In this document: in pieces, positions 27,114-36,142 of the stretch | Layout: every line of letters begins with the position of its first letter | Position numbering within the stretch: position 1 is the first letter of the stretch | Assembly (NCBI RefSeq): GCF_012277295.1 | Contig: NZ_CP051156.1 | Coordinates: forward strand, 1,364,001 to 1,428,000 | Origin: Wolbachia endosymbiont of Ctenocephalides felis wCfeT | Lineage (GTDB): Bacteria > Pseudomonadota > Alphaproteobacteria > Rickettsiales > Anaplasmataceae | Direction: 5' to 3' | Length of the DNA stretch: 64,000 nt | Translations under genes and position numbers: made by a program | The notes under the pieces: generated by a model | What the model was told of the DNA's origin: nothing | The model's input: the letters and a program-made list of their open reading frames with translations, nothing else | The model's database searches: none

Positions 27114-27897
27114 CATTACCTAAAGTAGTACACTCATTCCCTTTTACCACAATATCTTCTTTTGGCTCAATCAACTCAATATTGCTTACTCCTTCCACAA
27201 AAAGATTGGCTATAATCCAAGATTTTGTAACATTAGAGCCCAAACCTTTAGCTGATTCAAACTTTTCAATAAATTGTTTCTTCGCTGTTTCAACAATATC
27301 TTGTGATACCACTCTACTTATACTAACTTTAGCATAAATATCTACAGGAATAATATTGCAGCCAACAACCGTAACTGTATCTGTTAGCATGCGAATATCA
27401 TCTTGAGTAACTTTTTTCCTTACGATATTAAGTAATTCTTCCGAAAGCACCCCTTCTGTTGATAATATCGAGACCTGTACGCTCCCAGGAACAAGAGACT
27501 CAACTAATGCATCTTTAACTCTTGCATCAGCAGACAGTGCATGGCATCTATAATGTTCTCTACTACCTCCAGTACTCCAGCCAACTATTTTAGCTTTTAT
27601 TCTTTTTCTAAAAATTTCATCTTCTTCTTGATCTTTACGTACTACTCCATAAAATTCAGCTAAGTAGTCAAGGTCAGACCCTTCTGCGAACTTTAATAAA
27701 TTTGCTTTGGCTGCTTCATTTATTCTTTGTCTGAGTAACAGTTCTCTCCATGCTGCAATTTCTAGCATTCTCATAGCTGGGTCACTTTCAATAAGTGCTG
27801 AAAACGTTGAATCTCTATGCACTAATTCTTCTTTCATGCGCGATAGAATTTCCTCATAACTGAACTCTCGAGTAATGCTCGGTAGTTGCTTTTTCAT
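27094..27897 (-). CDS. Phage baseplate assembly protein J
   Basis: GpJ-type proteins build the baseplate of contractile (P2-like) tails. The 267-residue length is close to the P2 J family. Recognisable segments are EIAAWRELLLRQRINEAAKANLLKFAEGSDLDYLAEFYGV (typical early J region), KAKIVGWSTGGSREHYRCHALSADARVKDALV and VSILSTEGV. The start overlaps the stop of the W gene by 4 bp (ATG within 27897). In P2-like clusters gene I follows J, but here an HU fragment and IS lie downstream, so the module appears cut. Confidence 0.9.
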   Translation of the reverse strand: MKKQLPSITREFSYEEILSRMKEELVHRDSTFSALIESDPAMRMLEIAAWRELLLRQRINEAAKANLLKFAEGSDLDYLAEFYGVVRKDQEEDEIFRKRIKAKIVGWSTGGSREHYRCHALSADARVKDALVESLVPGSVQVSILSTEGVLSEELLNIVRKKVTQDDIRMLTDTVTVVGCNIIPVDIYAKVSISRVVSQDIVETAKKQFIEKFESAKGLGSNVTKSWIIANLFVEGVSNIELIEPKEDIVVKGNECTTLGNVKIEGA

Positions 27898-28235
27898 ATA
27901 ATAATCCCTTCGAGCAAAATATGTTTGTTGTTTGGTAAGTAACTTCCCTCTAGTGAGATAGTAACTTTTCCTTCTTGTATCTCTGTAATTTTTACTTTTT
28001 CTAATTTAAATCTCTTTTCCCATTTCTCTAAACTTTCTGCTATTGCTGCATAGACTTCCAAAGAAAAGTCTCTATTAATTGGCTTATCAACTAATTCAAG
28101 TAATTTTGATCCATAATCCCTACGCATAATTCTGCTTCCAATTGGAGTGGTAAGTATATCAATTATGGATTGTTTCAAATGTTCTATTCCTTCCAATTCT
28201 TTTCCCGTTTTGCTGCTCATTCCCCTCATATTCAT
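27894..28235 (-). CDS. Phage baseplate protein W (GpW/Gp25 family)
   Basis: The 113-residue protein belongs to the GpW/gp25 baseplate wedge family. The diagnostic stretch is SIIDILTTPIGSRIMRRDYGSKLLELVDKPINRD, where the TPxGSRxxRxxYGS core is family-typical. It forms part of the wedge that links spike and sheath. It overlaps gene J by 4 bp, which implies translational coupling. Confidence 0.92.
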   Translation of the reverse strand: MNMRGMSSKTGKELEGIEHLKQSIIDILTTPIGSRIMRRDYGSKLLELVDKPINRDFSLEVYAAIAESLEKWEKRFKLEKVKITEIQEGKVTISLEGSYLPNNKHILLEGIII

Positions 28236-28336
28236 AATTTCTTTATTTGCGTCTCCAATTTTATTGTGTGTAATGGAGACAAAGATTTACATTTAATGTT
28301 TTATGCCTCCGTCATTTATTGGTAAAGCTATAATAT

Positions 28337-28591
28337 TTATTCCACAAAGACATTTCTGCTACCACTTATTACCTTAAAACCACATGAAACCATATCACCA
28401 AATCTTGCTATACCATAGCCATTTGCAAACACAATTTTTGATCCTTCAATTACTTTTTTACCTTCACTCCAATTATCACCTTTTCGACAAACAGGATAAC
28501 CATTTGCAAGTACATTATTACTTCCACCTATGCAAAAATGCGGAGAAATCTCTGTGCAATAATCCCCTAAACGTACAATTCCTTTACTCAT
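28337..28591 (-). CDS. PAAR-like spike tip protein
   Basis: The 84-residue protein has the repeated glycine-rich pattern of PAAR/spike-tip proteins: GDYCTEISPHFCIGGSNNVLANGYPVCRKGDNW and GSKIVFANGYGIARFGDMVSCG. PAAR proteins cap the gpV spike and help puncture the target envelope. The gene lies between V and W, the normal place for it. It ends 101 bp before the W start; that short gap shows no gene. Confidence 0.8.
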   Translation of the reverse strand: MSKGIVRLGDYCTEISPHFCIGGSNNVLANGYPVCRKGDNWSEGKKVIEGSKIVFANGYGIARFGDMVSCGFKVISGSRNVFVE

Positions 28592-28596
28592 ATTTT

Positions 28597-29073
28597 TCAG
28601 TTTAAATCTATCCTGTTTGCTTTAAGTTTTATACTATTTTTTGTCATTTCTATTTCTGACTCTCCAACCCTAAAAGTAATCTTATCAACTACAGATATTT
28701 CCAAGTGATGGTTTTTCTTGTCATATGATATTTTTGTCCCGTCTTCAAATAAAAAGCAATTTATCTCTTTTTTACTTTCCTGAGCAGAATACTTTTGTTG
28801 ATATATTCCAGAGAGCACTACTCCTAAAGATAATTCACCCAGTGGAGAAAATATCACCACTTGCTCATCAATGTCTGGTGGGAACCAACTGCTATCTTTT
28901 CCAGCTCTATTTGTTATCCACGGCAGCCAATCTGTTAAAAATTCACCTATTTTGACTTTTACCATTGCTTTTTCATAATCCACTTCTTTGATAAGCCCAA
29001 TACGGACAATATTAGCTAATTTCCTCTGTAACTCTGAAATTGCAAAATTACTTTCCAACACTGATTTCCCCAA
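28597..29073 (-). CDS. Phage baseplate assembly protein V (tail spike)
   Basis: GpV is the trimeric membrane-piercing spike of P2-like tails. The 158-residue protein has an OB-fold N-terminal part: RIGLIKEVDYEKAMVKVKIGEFLTDWLPWITNRAG and WFPPDIDEQVVIFSPLGELSLGVVL are typical. The C-terminal KISYDKKNHHLEISV region is the beta-helix stalk. It overlaps the upstream gene by 26 bp and is followed closely by the PAAR gene. Confidence 0.9.
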   Translation of the reverse strand: MGKSVLESNFAISELQRKLANIVRIGLIKEVDYEKAMVKVKIGEFLTDWLPWITNRAGKDSSWFPPDIDEQVVIFSPLGELSLGVVLSGIYQQKYSAQESKKEINCFLFEDGTKISYDKKNHHLEISVVDKITFRVGESEIEMTKNSIKLKANRIDLN

Positions 29074-29521
29074 TTTCTATTTTATGTGGTTTAATTTTGC
29101 TCTCTTTCCAGATGGACTCTCCTAAATGAAGCTCATGTCTCCACTCAATCAACCAGACGTAATATGCATCTAATTCCGGACGAAATCCATCCTGCTCCGC
29201 AGATATAAATTCAGCAGGTGAAATATTCATATTCCAAGTGTTTTTGTTTACAATTTTTGCCACTTCAGCAGCTAGAGATCTCACAACTATAGAAGCGTTT
29301 TCTATTGTAGAATCAATTATAACTCGAGCTTCAAATCTAGCCCTTAACGCAAGTTCTTCTGTGCCAGGATCTTTTCCTGCTTCTAAACCTGAAAGTTCTA
29401 CAAAGACTGCAGGAGCTATCAATTCTTTTCTGATTGTTGGGTAAACCCCGCATGTTTGTATCATTGGAATTTCTCTCTTCAGCGTAGTGCAAATTGCTTC
29501 ATGTAACTCGTTCCAATTCAT
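29048..29521 (-). CDS. Phage tail-associated protein, family uncertain
   Basis: The 157-residue protein sits between the primase-like gene and gpV. Segments such as VYPTIRKELIAPAVFVELSGLEAGKDPGTEELALRARFEARVIID resemble small tail-terminator or Mu gp37-like proteins, but I cannot assign a family with confidence. It overlaps its neighbours at both ends (4 and 26 bp), so it is part of the same tightly coupled operon. No membrane segment is seen. Confidence 0.65.
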   Translation of the reverse strand: MNWNELHEAICTTLKREIPMIQTCGVYPTIRKELIAPAVFVELSGLEAGKDPGTEELALRARFEARVIIDSTIENASIVVRSLAAEVAKIVNKNTWNMNISPAEFISAEQDGFRPELDAYYVWLIEWRHELHLGESIWKESKIKPHKIEIGEISVGK

Positions 29522-31596
29522 AAGTCAGCTATTTTAAAATTCCCTGCACCTAGCTGAAATTTACCTTCTCCTTTTGCAAATGGACCAGTTATTACATCAA
29601 GCCACTTATCTTCCTTAGAGTCCTGTGCCATACCTTTTATTACTTTCTTTTCATTTAATAGATCTTGCACTAGCCGCTCAAGTCTGTGTTTACTGATCTC
29701 GTGCAATGCAGTTGGTAATCTATGTCTTTGTTTAAATACTCCTGGACCACCTGTATGTGTAAATGGATGACCCTCTCGCGCTGAAATTTCAATAGCCTGT
29801 AATAATACCTTTTTTAAATACTCATCAGAGACTGTTTTTATCTCAAGCTGCTCAGATACATCTTCAAGCAAGCCATTTGATGCACGTAGATAAGTCCTTA
29901 CGTTTCTGTCTGTTGATCCATTTGATTTAACAACGGCACCTTGGTAAACAAAGTTACTGATTCTTGCAATTCTTAACTTACTAAATACTAAATTCTGTTG
30001 TTCTATAGGTGCAGGCCATAAGGCAAAAGAACATCTAACTCCATCAACAAGTGCCGTAGTACCTCTTATTGCATCTCTTGCTTGCTCTGCTGTAGAAATT
30101 AATTCACCACCTCTGGGTTTTCTCATATGATGCGCTACAATTACAGATGCTCCTGTTTCATGTGCTAAGCTTGCAAGCAACCCCATTAGCTGCCATCCTA
30201 CTTCCGGGTCTGAATTTATATCTGCTTGTACAAATGATACTAAAGGATCAAATACTATTAATTTTAAATTTTCAATTTCACTTAACTGCTTGCAAACATC
30301 TTCAAACTTAGGCAAAGTTTCTGGAGCTTTACCACGAGCACTTTTCAGTATAGCAAAAGGTCCACCAGCACTTGGTAATGGTACTATAAACAATTTATCT
30401 TTACATTTTAATCTATCACACTTAGGGTCAAGGCGTTCTAAGCGGCGGTGTATTTCATCTGCATCGTCCTCTGCCGAGAAAATAACTACAGATCCATGCT
30501 CAGTAACCAAAGGACCAAAACCACATGTTTGATCTTTATTACTTGCAACTTTAAGGGCTAAATCAAGAAGAAGCATACCTTTACCAGTATCTCCCATTGC
30601 AGCTAGAATAGATGTAACACCAAGAGGAAATAATCCTTCTACGAGAAATCTTTGTTCTGGTGCAGGACCTACATAATGATCAACACTCCAGTCTAAAATA
30701 TTAAGCATTCGCTTAATGACTATTTTTCTTGAATTATTTTCAATAAACTCGGAAATATTTTCTTCTGTGCAATTAGCAGAATCCCAACCTTGAGGTTTAT
30801 CACATGGTATATCAATTATAGCTAGTGACGCAACACCAAGCGAGGAAAGCTTTTTTACAGCCTTTTCAGCGTACTGTTTTCCTGGCTCATCATTATCTGG
30901 CCAAACGATAACGTGTTTACCTTTTAGTGGTGACCAGTCTGTTTTTTCTATTGGTGCATTTGCTCCTGACATTGCAGTTGTTGCGGTAATACCTTGCTCT
31001 ATAAGAGTTTCTGCACATTTTTCACCTTCAACTAAAACAACTCTATCGGATTTTAGTATACCAGGAATGTTGTACAAAGGTCTTATCTCAGGTGCAGTAA
31101 AGCTGGATTTTTTAACATCAAACGGAAGATATCGTTTACCTTTGTCAGTGTCATAACGATAAACTGTAGCAATAATTTGATCATTTTCACCATAGTAATT
31201 CCAGGATGAAGTTGGTTGTCCTAGCATTTCATTAGTTCTTTGCTCTCTTGCATAACCAATCCACTTAGAAATATCTGCTATAGTTTCAGTGAATTGATTT
31301 TTTCCAGTAACAGCAGACCAAAGGTCGAAGATATCACCTCCTTTTCCAGTTGCAAAATCGTGCCAGAGTCCTGCTTTATTACCAGTTAACTCCACCACTA
31401 AACTCTTTCCCTTATGACCATATACGTCACCTACATAAAATTTATCACCACGAAACGTTCCTCTTGGTAGCAGGTAAGAAAGACAAGATCTGATGTTCAA
31501 CGAAAGCTGAGCTTTCAGATGTTCTTTCTCTTCTAATGGCTTATAATGTCCATTTCTTTGCGGTGCTGCAGTATTAAAATCGCAATAGATACCCAT
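29518..31596 (-). CDS. Phage primase/helicase-like protein (TOPRIM + RepA-type ATPase)
   Basis: This replication protein has about 692 residues. I start at ATG 31596, which has GGAGG 5 bp upstream; the TTG at 31608 would add four residues. Order: an N-terminal primase-like module (CLSYLLPRGTFRGDKFYVG, GLWHDFATGKGGDIFDLW; 35-100), a TOPRIM-type region (RVVLVEGEKCAETL, HVIVWPDNDEPGKQYAEKA; about 190-260), then a RepA-like ATPase from about 330. The Walker A segment is AMGDTGKGM, with glycine in place of the usual S/T. The Walker B-like stretch is LKLIVFDPLVSF, followed by VIVAHHMRK. It probably primes and unwinds phage DNA. Confidence 0.85.
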   Translation of the reverse strand: MGIYCDFNTAAPQRNGHYKPLEEKEHLKAQLSLNIRSCLSYLLPRGTFRGDKFYVGDVYGHKGKSLVVELTGNKAGLWHDFATGKGGDIFDLWSAVTGKNQFTETIADISKWIGYAREQRTNEMLGQPTSSWNYYGENDQIIATVYRYDTDKGKRYLPFDVKKSSFTAPEIRPLYNIPGILKSDRVVLVEGEKCAETLIEQGITATTAMSGANAPIEKTDWSPLKGKHVIVWPDNDEPGKQYAEKAVKKLSSLGVASLAIIDIPCDKPQGWDSANCTEENISEFIENNSRKIVIKRMLNILDWSVDHYVGPAPEQRFLVEGLFPLGVTSILAAMGDTGKGMLLLDLALKVASNKDQTCGFGPLVTEHGSVVIFSAEDDADEIHRRLERLDPKCDRLKCKDKLFIVPLPSAGGPFAILKSARGKAPETLPKFEDVCKQLSEIENLKLIVFDPLVSFVQADINSDPEVGWQLMGLLASLAHETGASVIVAHHMRKPRGGELISTAEQARDAIRGTTALVDGVRCSFALWPAPIEQQNLVFSKLRIARISNFVYQGAVVKSNGSTDRNVRTYLRASNGLLEDVSEQLEIKTVSDEYLKKVLLQAIEISAREGHPFTHTGGPGVFKQRHRLPTALHEISKHRLERLVQDLLNEKKVIKGMAQDSKEDKWLDVITGPFAKGEGKFQLGAGNFKIADL

Positions 31597-31641
31597 AAAG
31601 TCCTCCAAAAATTTTGAAAATCTAACTAATATAAAAGTGGA

Positions 31642-32973
31642 CTAAGGGAGAGTAGACCGGTGGAACTTCCCCACCAGCCCCTCGCAAAACTGTGCATGAA
31701 CCTCTCGACTCACACAGCTTCCATTATTCACCTTTTGACCTAAGCCTAATGTCCAGTGATAGAAAATATCAGGTCCCTTTTTCCTCATTTTTCCTAGAAG
31801 TTGCCTTGCTAGTCTTCCATGATTTCGAAGTTTCTTGTATTTTCTTCTGACCCACTTTTCTAGATGCCGCTCTACGTTCTTTAGAGGTTTGTATATCTCG
31901 GTTTTGCAGAATCTGCCATAGTACTGATACCAGCCTCTGACTATTGGATTTACTATCTTTGATATTTCCTCTAACGTTTTATGTGTACTTTGTAGTATTT
32001 TCCATGATCTTATGGTTGTAGTAATATCTTTCTTGGCCTTGTTGCTAATTGCAGGGAGAAATGAAACAAAATTCTTTCCTATTTTATTTCTTGCTAATCT
32101 GGGTCTAAATGTGTAACCCAGAAAGTCAAAACTTTGCTTAGGAAATTCACTTTTCCTATTATCATCTTTACAGTACACAATTTGTGTCTTTTCAGGATGT
32201 AACTTTAGCTTATATTCAGCCAATCTTTCTTCGATCATTACTTTCATAAATTCTGCCTGCTTACGAGTCTTACAATGTACTACCGCATCATCCACATATC
32301 TTTCAAATGGTATTGTTGGGTACTTTTGTCTCATCCATTCATCAAATACATGATGCATAAATATGTTTGAGATCATAGGGCTTATTGAACCTCCTTGCGG
32401 AACTCCTTTTTCCCTAACTACCTTACTGCCATCTGCTAGTTGAATTGGAGCTTTCATCCATCTTTCAGCATACAGTATGACCCATTTGCAGTCTGTGTGT
32501 CTTTTGATAGCTTGCAATGCTAGCTCGTGGTCCAAATTGTCGAAAAATCCCGATATGTCAAGATCTATCGTCCAATCGTACCTCCAGCATCTTTTACGCG
32601 CTGTGTCTACCGCGTCCAGTGCAGATTTATTTGGTCTATAACCATATGAGTCTTCGTGAAATTTTGGCTCTACTAGCGGTTCCAGATACATAGCAGCGGC
32701 TGTTTGCCCTATCCTATCGAATACTGAAGGAACACCTAAAATTCTTTGTCCTCCTCCTGTACCTTTCGGTATTGCAACAGCCTTTACAGCTTCCGGAAAA
32801 TAACTTCCAGATGACATCCGATTCCATAGTTTGTATAGATTATCTTTTAGATTTTCCTCAAACTTTGTTATCGAGACCTCATCTACACCAGCAGCACCCT
32901 TATTTTTCGATACTTGTTTATAAGCTCTCCAAATAAGTTGCTTCGGTATATCAAAAGACTTTGTTTTATTCAT
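31642..32973 (-). CDS. ltrA: Group II intron reverse transcriptase/maturase
   Basis: The 443-residue protein has reverse transcriptase blocks in order: GAAGVDEVSITKFEENL, PKGTGGGQRILGVPSVFDRIGQ, DWTIDLDISGFFDNLDH, GVPQGGSISPMISNIFMH and the catalytic RYVDDAVVHCK (YVDD). The maturase (X) domain follows, with LGYTFRPR and IVNPIVRGWYQYYGRF. All catalytic aspartates are present. The last codons overlap the intron domain V and VI hairpins, a known arrangement. It makes intron splicing and retrohoming possible. Confidence 0.95.
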   Translation of the reverse strand: MNKTKSFDIPKQLIWRAYKQVSKNKGAAGVDEVSITKFEENLKDNLYKLWNRMSSGSYFPEAVKAVAIPKGTGGGQRILGVPSVFDRIGQTAAAMYLEPLVEPKFHEDSYGYRPNKSALDAVDTARKRCWRYDWTIDLDISGFFDNLDHELALQAIKRHTDCKWVILYAERWMKAPIQLADGSKVVREKGVPQGGSISPMISNIFMHHVFDEWMRQKYPTIPFERYVDDAVVHCKTRKQAEFMKVMIEERLAEYKLKLHPEKTQIVYCKDDNRKSEFPKQSFDFLGYTFRPRLARNKIGKNFVSFLPAISNKAKKDITTTIRSWKILQSTHKTLEEISKIVNPIVRGWYQYYGRFCKTEIYKPLKNVERHLEKWVRRKYKKLRNHGRLARQLLGKMRKKGPDIFYHWTLGLGQKVNNGSCVSREVHAQFCEGLVGKFHRSTLP

Positions 32974-33496
32974 TAACTCCTCCCTTGCGGTTGATAAATA
33001 ATTAAAACTAAATAACTCAGCCCCTTCGCTCCATTTCTATTACAGAAACTTCTTCACTACTACGAGCTGATCCGCCCCTGTTCTTCGCATCGGTACTCTC
33101 ATCCTTAGAGTTTAGCTCCTTGGATTTCTCCCTTATCATCGAAACGACAGGTTCCCGTAGTTCCGTACAACAGCCTGAAATAGATTCATGCCACCTCTAT
33201 GCCGGACGCCATCTACCCAGTAAACAAGCTCCTGATAGACTTATCCCAGGTTACTACAGACCCCCTGGTTTTGACGCCACCTAAATCGTTTTCGACACTT
33301 CGTCAGTGGTTCACTTTCGTTCATCTCTCTACTCCACACATGACGCATAATTGCGCCTTTTCCATAATGCTCACTACCTTGGCTCTTTACCAAAGCAGCT
33401 TATGGTTGTTTAAAGCCTGCTCTTGCAAACCGGCTTTGAGGGGCCCACCCTCATCTGTCATGCAGCTTCAACACTTTCCGTGTCTCTACGGCGCAC
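31652..33496 (-). mobile_element. Group II intron
   Basis: The intron lies on the minus strand. Its 5' end reads GTGCGCC (33496), the usual group II start, and its 3' end is near CTAC (31652). Near the 3' end GGCTGGTGG and CCACCGGTC form a domain VI hairpin, preceded by a domain V-like hairpin around AGCTGTGTGAG and CATGCACAGTT. The 500 bases between 32974 and 33496 hold domains I-III and no other gene. The 3' boundary could be off by a few bases. Confidence 0.8.
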
Positions 33497-34796
33497 CCGT
33501 AGCTACGATATTGGATATTTTCCAGTGCCCATTGGCTTCATTGATAAATTTTGTCGGTATAGGCCTTCCATTTCTTAGCTCGTACATTACTTGTAGAATA
33601 TTTTTGTGCTCATTAGGCCTAAACATTACTATTCCAGATGTGTAGAAACTTCTTAGAATTCCCGCACCACTGAGGCTCTGAAATGGATTTTTTGCCAATA
33701 CAGTTGTTGGTACTTTCTTAGTATGATGTGTAAGGATTATTCCTCCTGTAGGATTAGTTATGGACCTTAGTTTTTCAATTCCATCCTGCAAAAAGTTAAG
33801 CATAGACTTATTATTTCCGCAATCAACAACATTATAAAGAGAGTCTATGACAATGAGATCAACGGTTTTTGTATCAAATTTTTCTGCCATAATCCCTTTC
33901 ATTTTTTCTATGCCTTCAGAATTTAAGGTTAACTTCATCTTCGGTGTAATAGCTAAGTTTTCTGTTGCTACATCAAGAAATTTTTGATTTATTCTAAGTT
34001 GCTGCAAGCGCTCTCTTATATAATCATATTCCATTTCATTTTGCAGATAGAATATCTTTAGTGGTTTTACAGGCTTCATACCCAGAAATGGTACTCCAGC
34101 AGCCAAGTGTACTAATAGAGAAAGTAAAAAATTACTCTTTCCGACTTTTGGAGTGCCACCTATGACTAAAAGACCACCTGGAGTTAGAATCCTTGGAGCT
34201 ATTATATCTCTTGGCATAGGCGATTGATCATTTAAGTACTGTCCTACAGAAAATGCTGTAGTTTTGTTTAACGGTAAAACTTCCACTTTTTCGGATGCCT
34301 TTTCAATACGTTTAACCCACTCTTCAGCAAGATTTATGTCACCTAAAACTAAGGTCCACAATTTAATTATATCACCCTTAGTTTTTTTGTTAAAGTTATA
34401 CCAATCTCCTACTTTTTTTCCTGTGGTTTCAACCATAATTTTCTCTCCATTTATACTGCCAATATAAAATCCCTTCGAATAAAATTTACCACCAGGAAGC
34501 AAGTAAGATAAACAATCCTTAAGGTTATTAATTAACAGCGGTTTTATTTCTAAAACTTTCTTAGGTGAAAAATCCATAAAATCCTCTTTATTTATTCCAA
34601 TTTTATTCAACATGTTTTTTAGACATTTAAAGTCAAGGTTAGCGAGCTCACAAACGGTTTCAAAAGATTGTGAACTGTGGATCCACTTACGAGCTTCTTT
34701 CTTAAGTGTATGACTTTTTCCTACTGCATCATGAATACCTCTAGTAATAACAGCAGTCCACAGCTTGCTTTCATCGTACTTCAAAATGGCACCCAA
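33486..34796 (-). CDS. RepA-like phage replicative ATPase with primase-like N-terminus
   Basis: The protein has 436 residues. Residues 80-160 (CLSYLLPGGKFYSKGFYIG, GDWYNFNKKTKGDIIKLW) match the N-terminal module of the 29518-31596 protein. An AAA/RecA-like domain follows from about 205, with Walker A GGTPKVGKSN, Walker B VDLIVIDSLYNVVD and the LTHHTKK motif. It is paralogous to the protein at 35331-36125. A group II intron begins ten bases before the stop. Without splicing the protein ends VATGAP; after splicing it would end with a few different residues. The start overlaps the upstream gene by 16 bp. Confidence 0.83.
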   Translation of the reverse strand: MGAILKYDESKLWTAVITRGIHDAVGKSHTLKKEARKWIHSSQSFETVCELANLDFKCLKNMLNKIGINKEDFMDFSPKKVLEIKPLLINNLKDCLSYLLPGGKFYSKGFYIGSINGEKIMVETTGKKVGDWYNFNKKTKGDIIKLWTLVLGDINLAEEWVKRIEKASEKVEVLPLNKTTAFSVGQYLNDQSPMPRDIIAPRILTPGGLLVIGGTPKVGKSNFLLSLLVHLAAGVPFLGMKPVKPLKIFYLQNEMEYDYIRERLQQLRINQKFLDVATENLAITPKMKLTLNSEGIEKMKGIMAEKFDTKTVDLIVIDSLYNVVDCGNNKSMLNFLQDGIEKLRSITNPTGGIILTHHTKKVPTTVLAKNPFQSLSGAGILRSFYTSGIVMFRPNEHKNILQVMYELRNGRPIPTKFINEANGHWKISNIVATGAP

Positions 34797-35275
34797 TCTG
34801 CTTCAGAGCCTCTGTATGGAGTAGTGACTGCAGTAATTCTATTCCTATCTCCGTACCTAGTATCGGTTTCAATGCCCACTTTTGCTGTAAATTCTAACCC
34901 ATTTAAATCTGCAATGGAGTTAAGTTTTCGAGCAAGAACTGCTTTTTCTGAAGTGTCATCCGAATGAATATTACGGGCTGATTCCAAAATACTTCTCAGC
35001 ATAGAACGTCCTGAATCTCCCCAGCTATCTTCTCCATCTTCTGCTTTGCCACTTTTAATACCAATCATTTGATAGATCTTATGTTTTGCATATGGTCCTT
35101 CAATGACAGTAAATTCTGCATTTAAATAGATGCTGTTAGTAGCAAGACTTCTAGTAAACCAACACTCGCAATTCCCTGGCTTAATTGCCATCTTTACCTT
35201 CACTATTGTGCCCTTTGGTATTAAATTACTATACGGTTTTACATTGTTAAAATCAGTTAAAAGGTCTTGTAGCAT
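34781..35275 (-). CDS. Phage hypothetical protein in replication operon
   Basis: This 164-residue protein lies between two RepA-like ATPase genes. Its centre, YLNAEFTVIEGPYAKHKIYQMIGI followed by SGRSMLRSILESARNI, resembles the small proteins (DUF669-like or ssDNA-binding accessory) that accompany Sak4-type recombinases. I cannot confirm this by sequence alone. The N-terminal MLQDLL resembles MLQDFL of the next gene. Overlap with the downstream gene suggests coupling. Confidence 0.6.
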   Translation of the reverse strand: MLQDLLTDFNNVKPYSNLIPKGTIVKVKMAIKPGNCECWFTRSLATNSIYLNAEFTVIEGPYAKHKIYQMIGIKSGKAEDGEDSWGDSGRSMLRSILESARNIHSDDTSEKAVLARKLNSIADLNGLEFTAKVGIETDTRYGDRNRITAVTTPYRGSEADWVPF

Positions 35276-35330
35276 AAAATTACCCCCATGAGTTGATTTT
35301 TAAAGTTAAAAAAAGTGTAGGAATGTTTAG

Positions 35331-36125
35331 CTATCCCACTATTTGCCAACGCCCATTTAGTTTATCAACAAGCTTGTTTGGAACTCGTTCACCATTACGC
35401 AATTCAAAAACTATTTGACGTGCAGTGCCTTCTTCATCTTGTGCAAACATGACCATTCCAGTACTGTAGAATCCGCGCAAAGACCCAGCACCACTTAAAC
35501 CTTGAAATGGATCTTCCTCGAGCATTTTCTTAGATAATTTTTTCGTGTGGTGGGTGAGTATTATGCCCGCATCTGGATTAATAGCATTACGTAATTTTTC
35601 AAGCGTTTTTTGCAGGAAGAATAGCATAGCACTATTATCATTTTCATTGCCATATTCACTGCTAAAGATGTTCCGAAGAGGATCTATGGCCACAATATCA
35701 GGTTTAAAGCGCTCTTTGACAATTTCTTTTATCTTGTTTATCTCTTCACCACTAAATGATATTTGCACCTTTGGAGTAATAACTAAGTTATTAGCAGCTA
35801 TATCCAAAAGTTCGTTATTAAGTTGAAGTTGTTGCAAACGCTCTTTCATGTATTCATACTCGATTTCAGTTTGCATATAGAAAATTTTCATAGGACGACT
35901 TGGCGCCATTCCGAGAAACGAAACTCCAGCAGCCATATGAACTAGCCAAGAAATCAAAAAATCACTCTTTCCAATCTTAGGTGGACCACCAAATACTAGT
36001 AAACCTCTCTGAGTTAAAATCCTTGGTGAAATTATATCCTCTGGAATAGGCAACCGATCATTCAAATATTCCTTCATACTGAAAAAAGGAATCTTTTGAC
36101 CGATATTCAGAAAATCTTGTAGCAT
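35331..36125 (-). CDS. RepA-like phage ATPase (short paralogue)
   Basis: The 264-residue protein consists of one RecA-like/AAA_25 domain: Walker A GGPPKIGKSD, Walker B DIVAIDPLRNIFSS, LTHHTKK and a C-terminal FELRNGERVPNKL. About half its residues match the ATPase part of the 33486-34796 protein, so the two arose by duplication. It lacks the primase-like N-terminal module. It ends cleanly at NGRWQIVG. It is likely a hexameric helicase or loader working in phage replication. Confidence 0.82.
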   Translation of the reverse strand: MLQDFLNIGQKIPFFSMKEYLNDRLPIPEDIISPRILTQRGLLVFGGPPKIGKSDFLISWLVHMAAGVSFLGMAPSRPMKIFYMQTEIEYEYMKERLQQLQLNNELLDIAANNLVITPKVQISFSGEEINKIKEIVKERFKPDIVAIDPLRNIFSSEYGNENDNSAMLFFLQKTLEKLRNAINPDAGIILTHHTKKLSKKMLEEDPFQGLSGAGSLRGFYSTGMVMFAQDEEGTARQIVFELRNGERVPNKLVDKLNGRWQIVG

Positions 36126-36142
36126 AAGTAACCCTCCAAAAG

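Noticed and set aside
33199..33645. 148-codon plus-strand ORF across the intron 5' end
   Set aside because: It runs opposite the intron RNA domains and the ATPase exon, and its composition is that of structured RNA, not protein.
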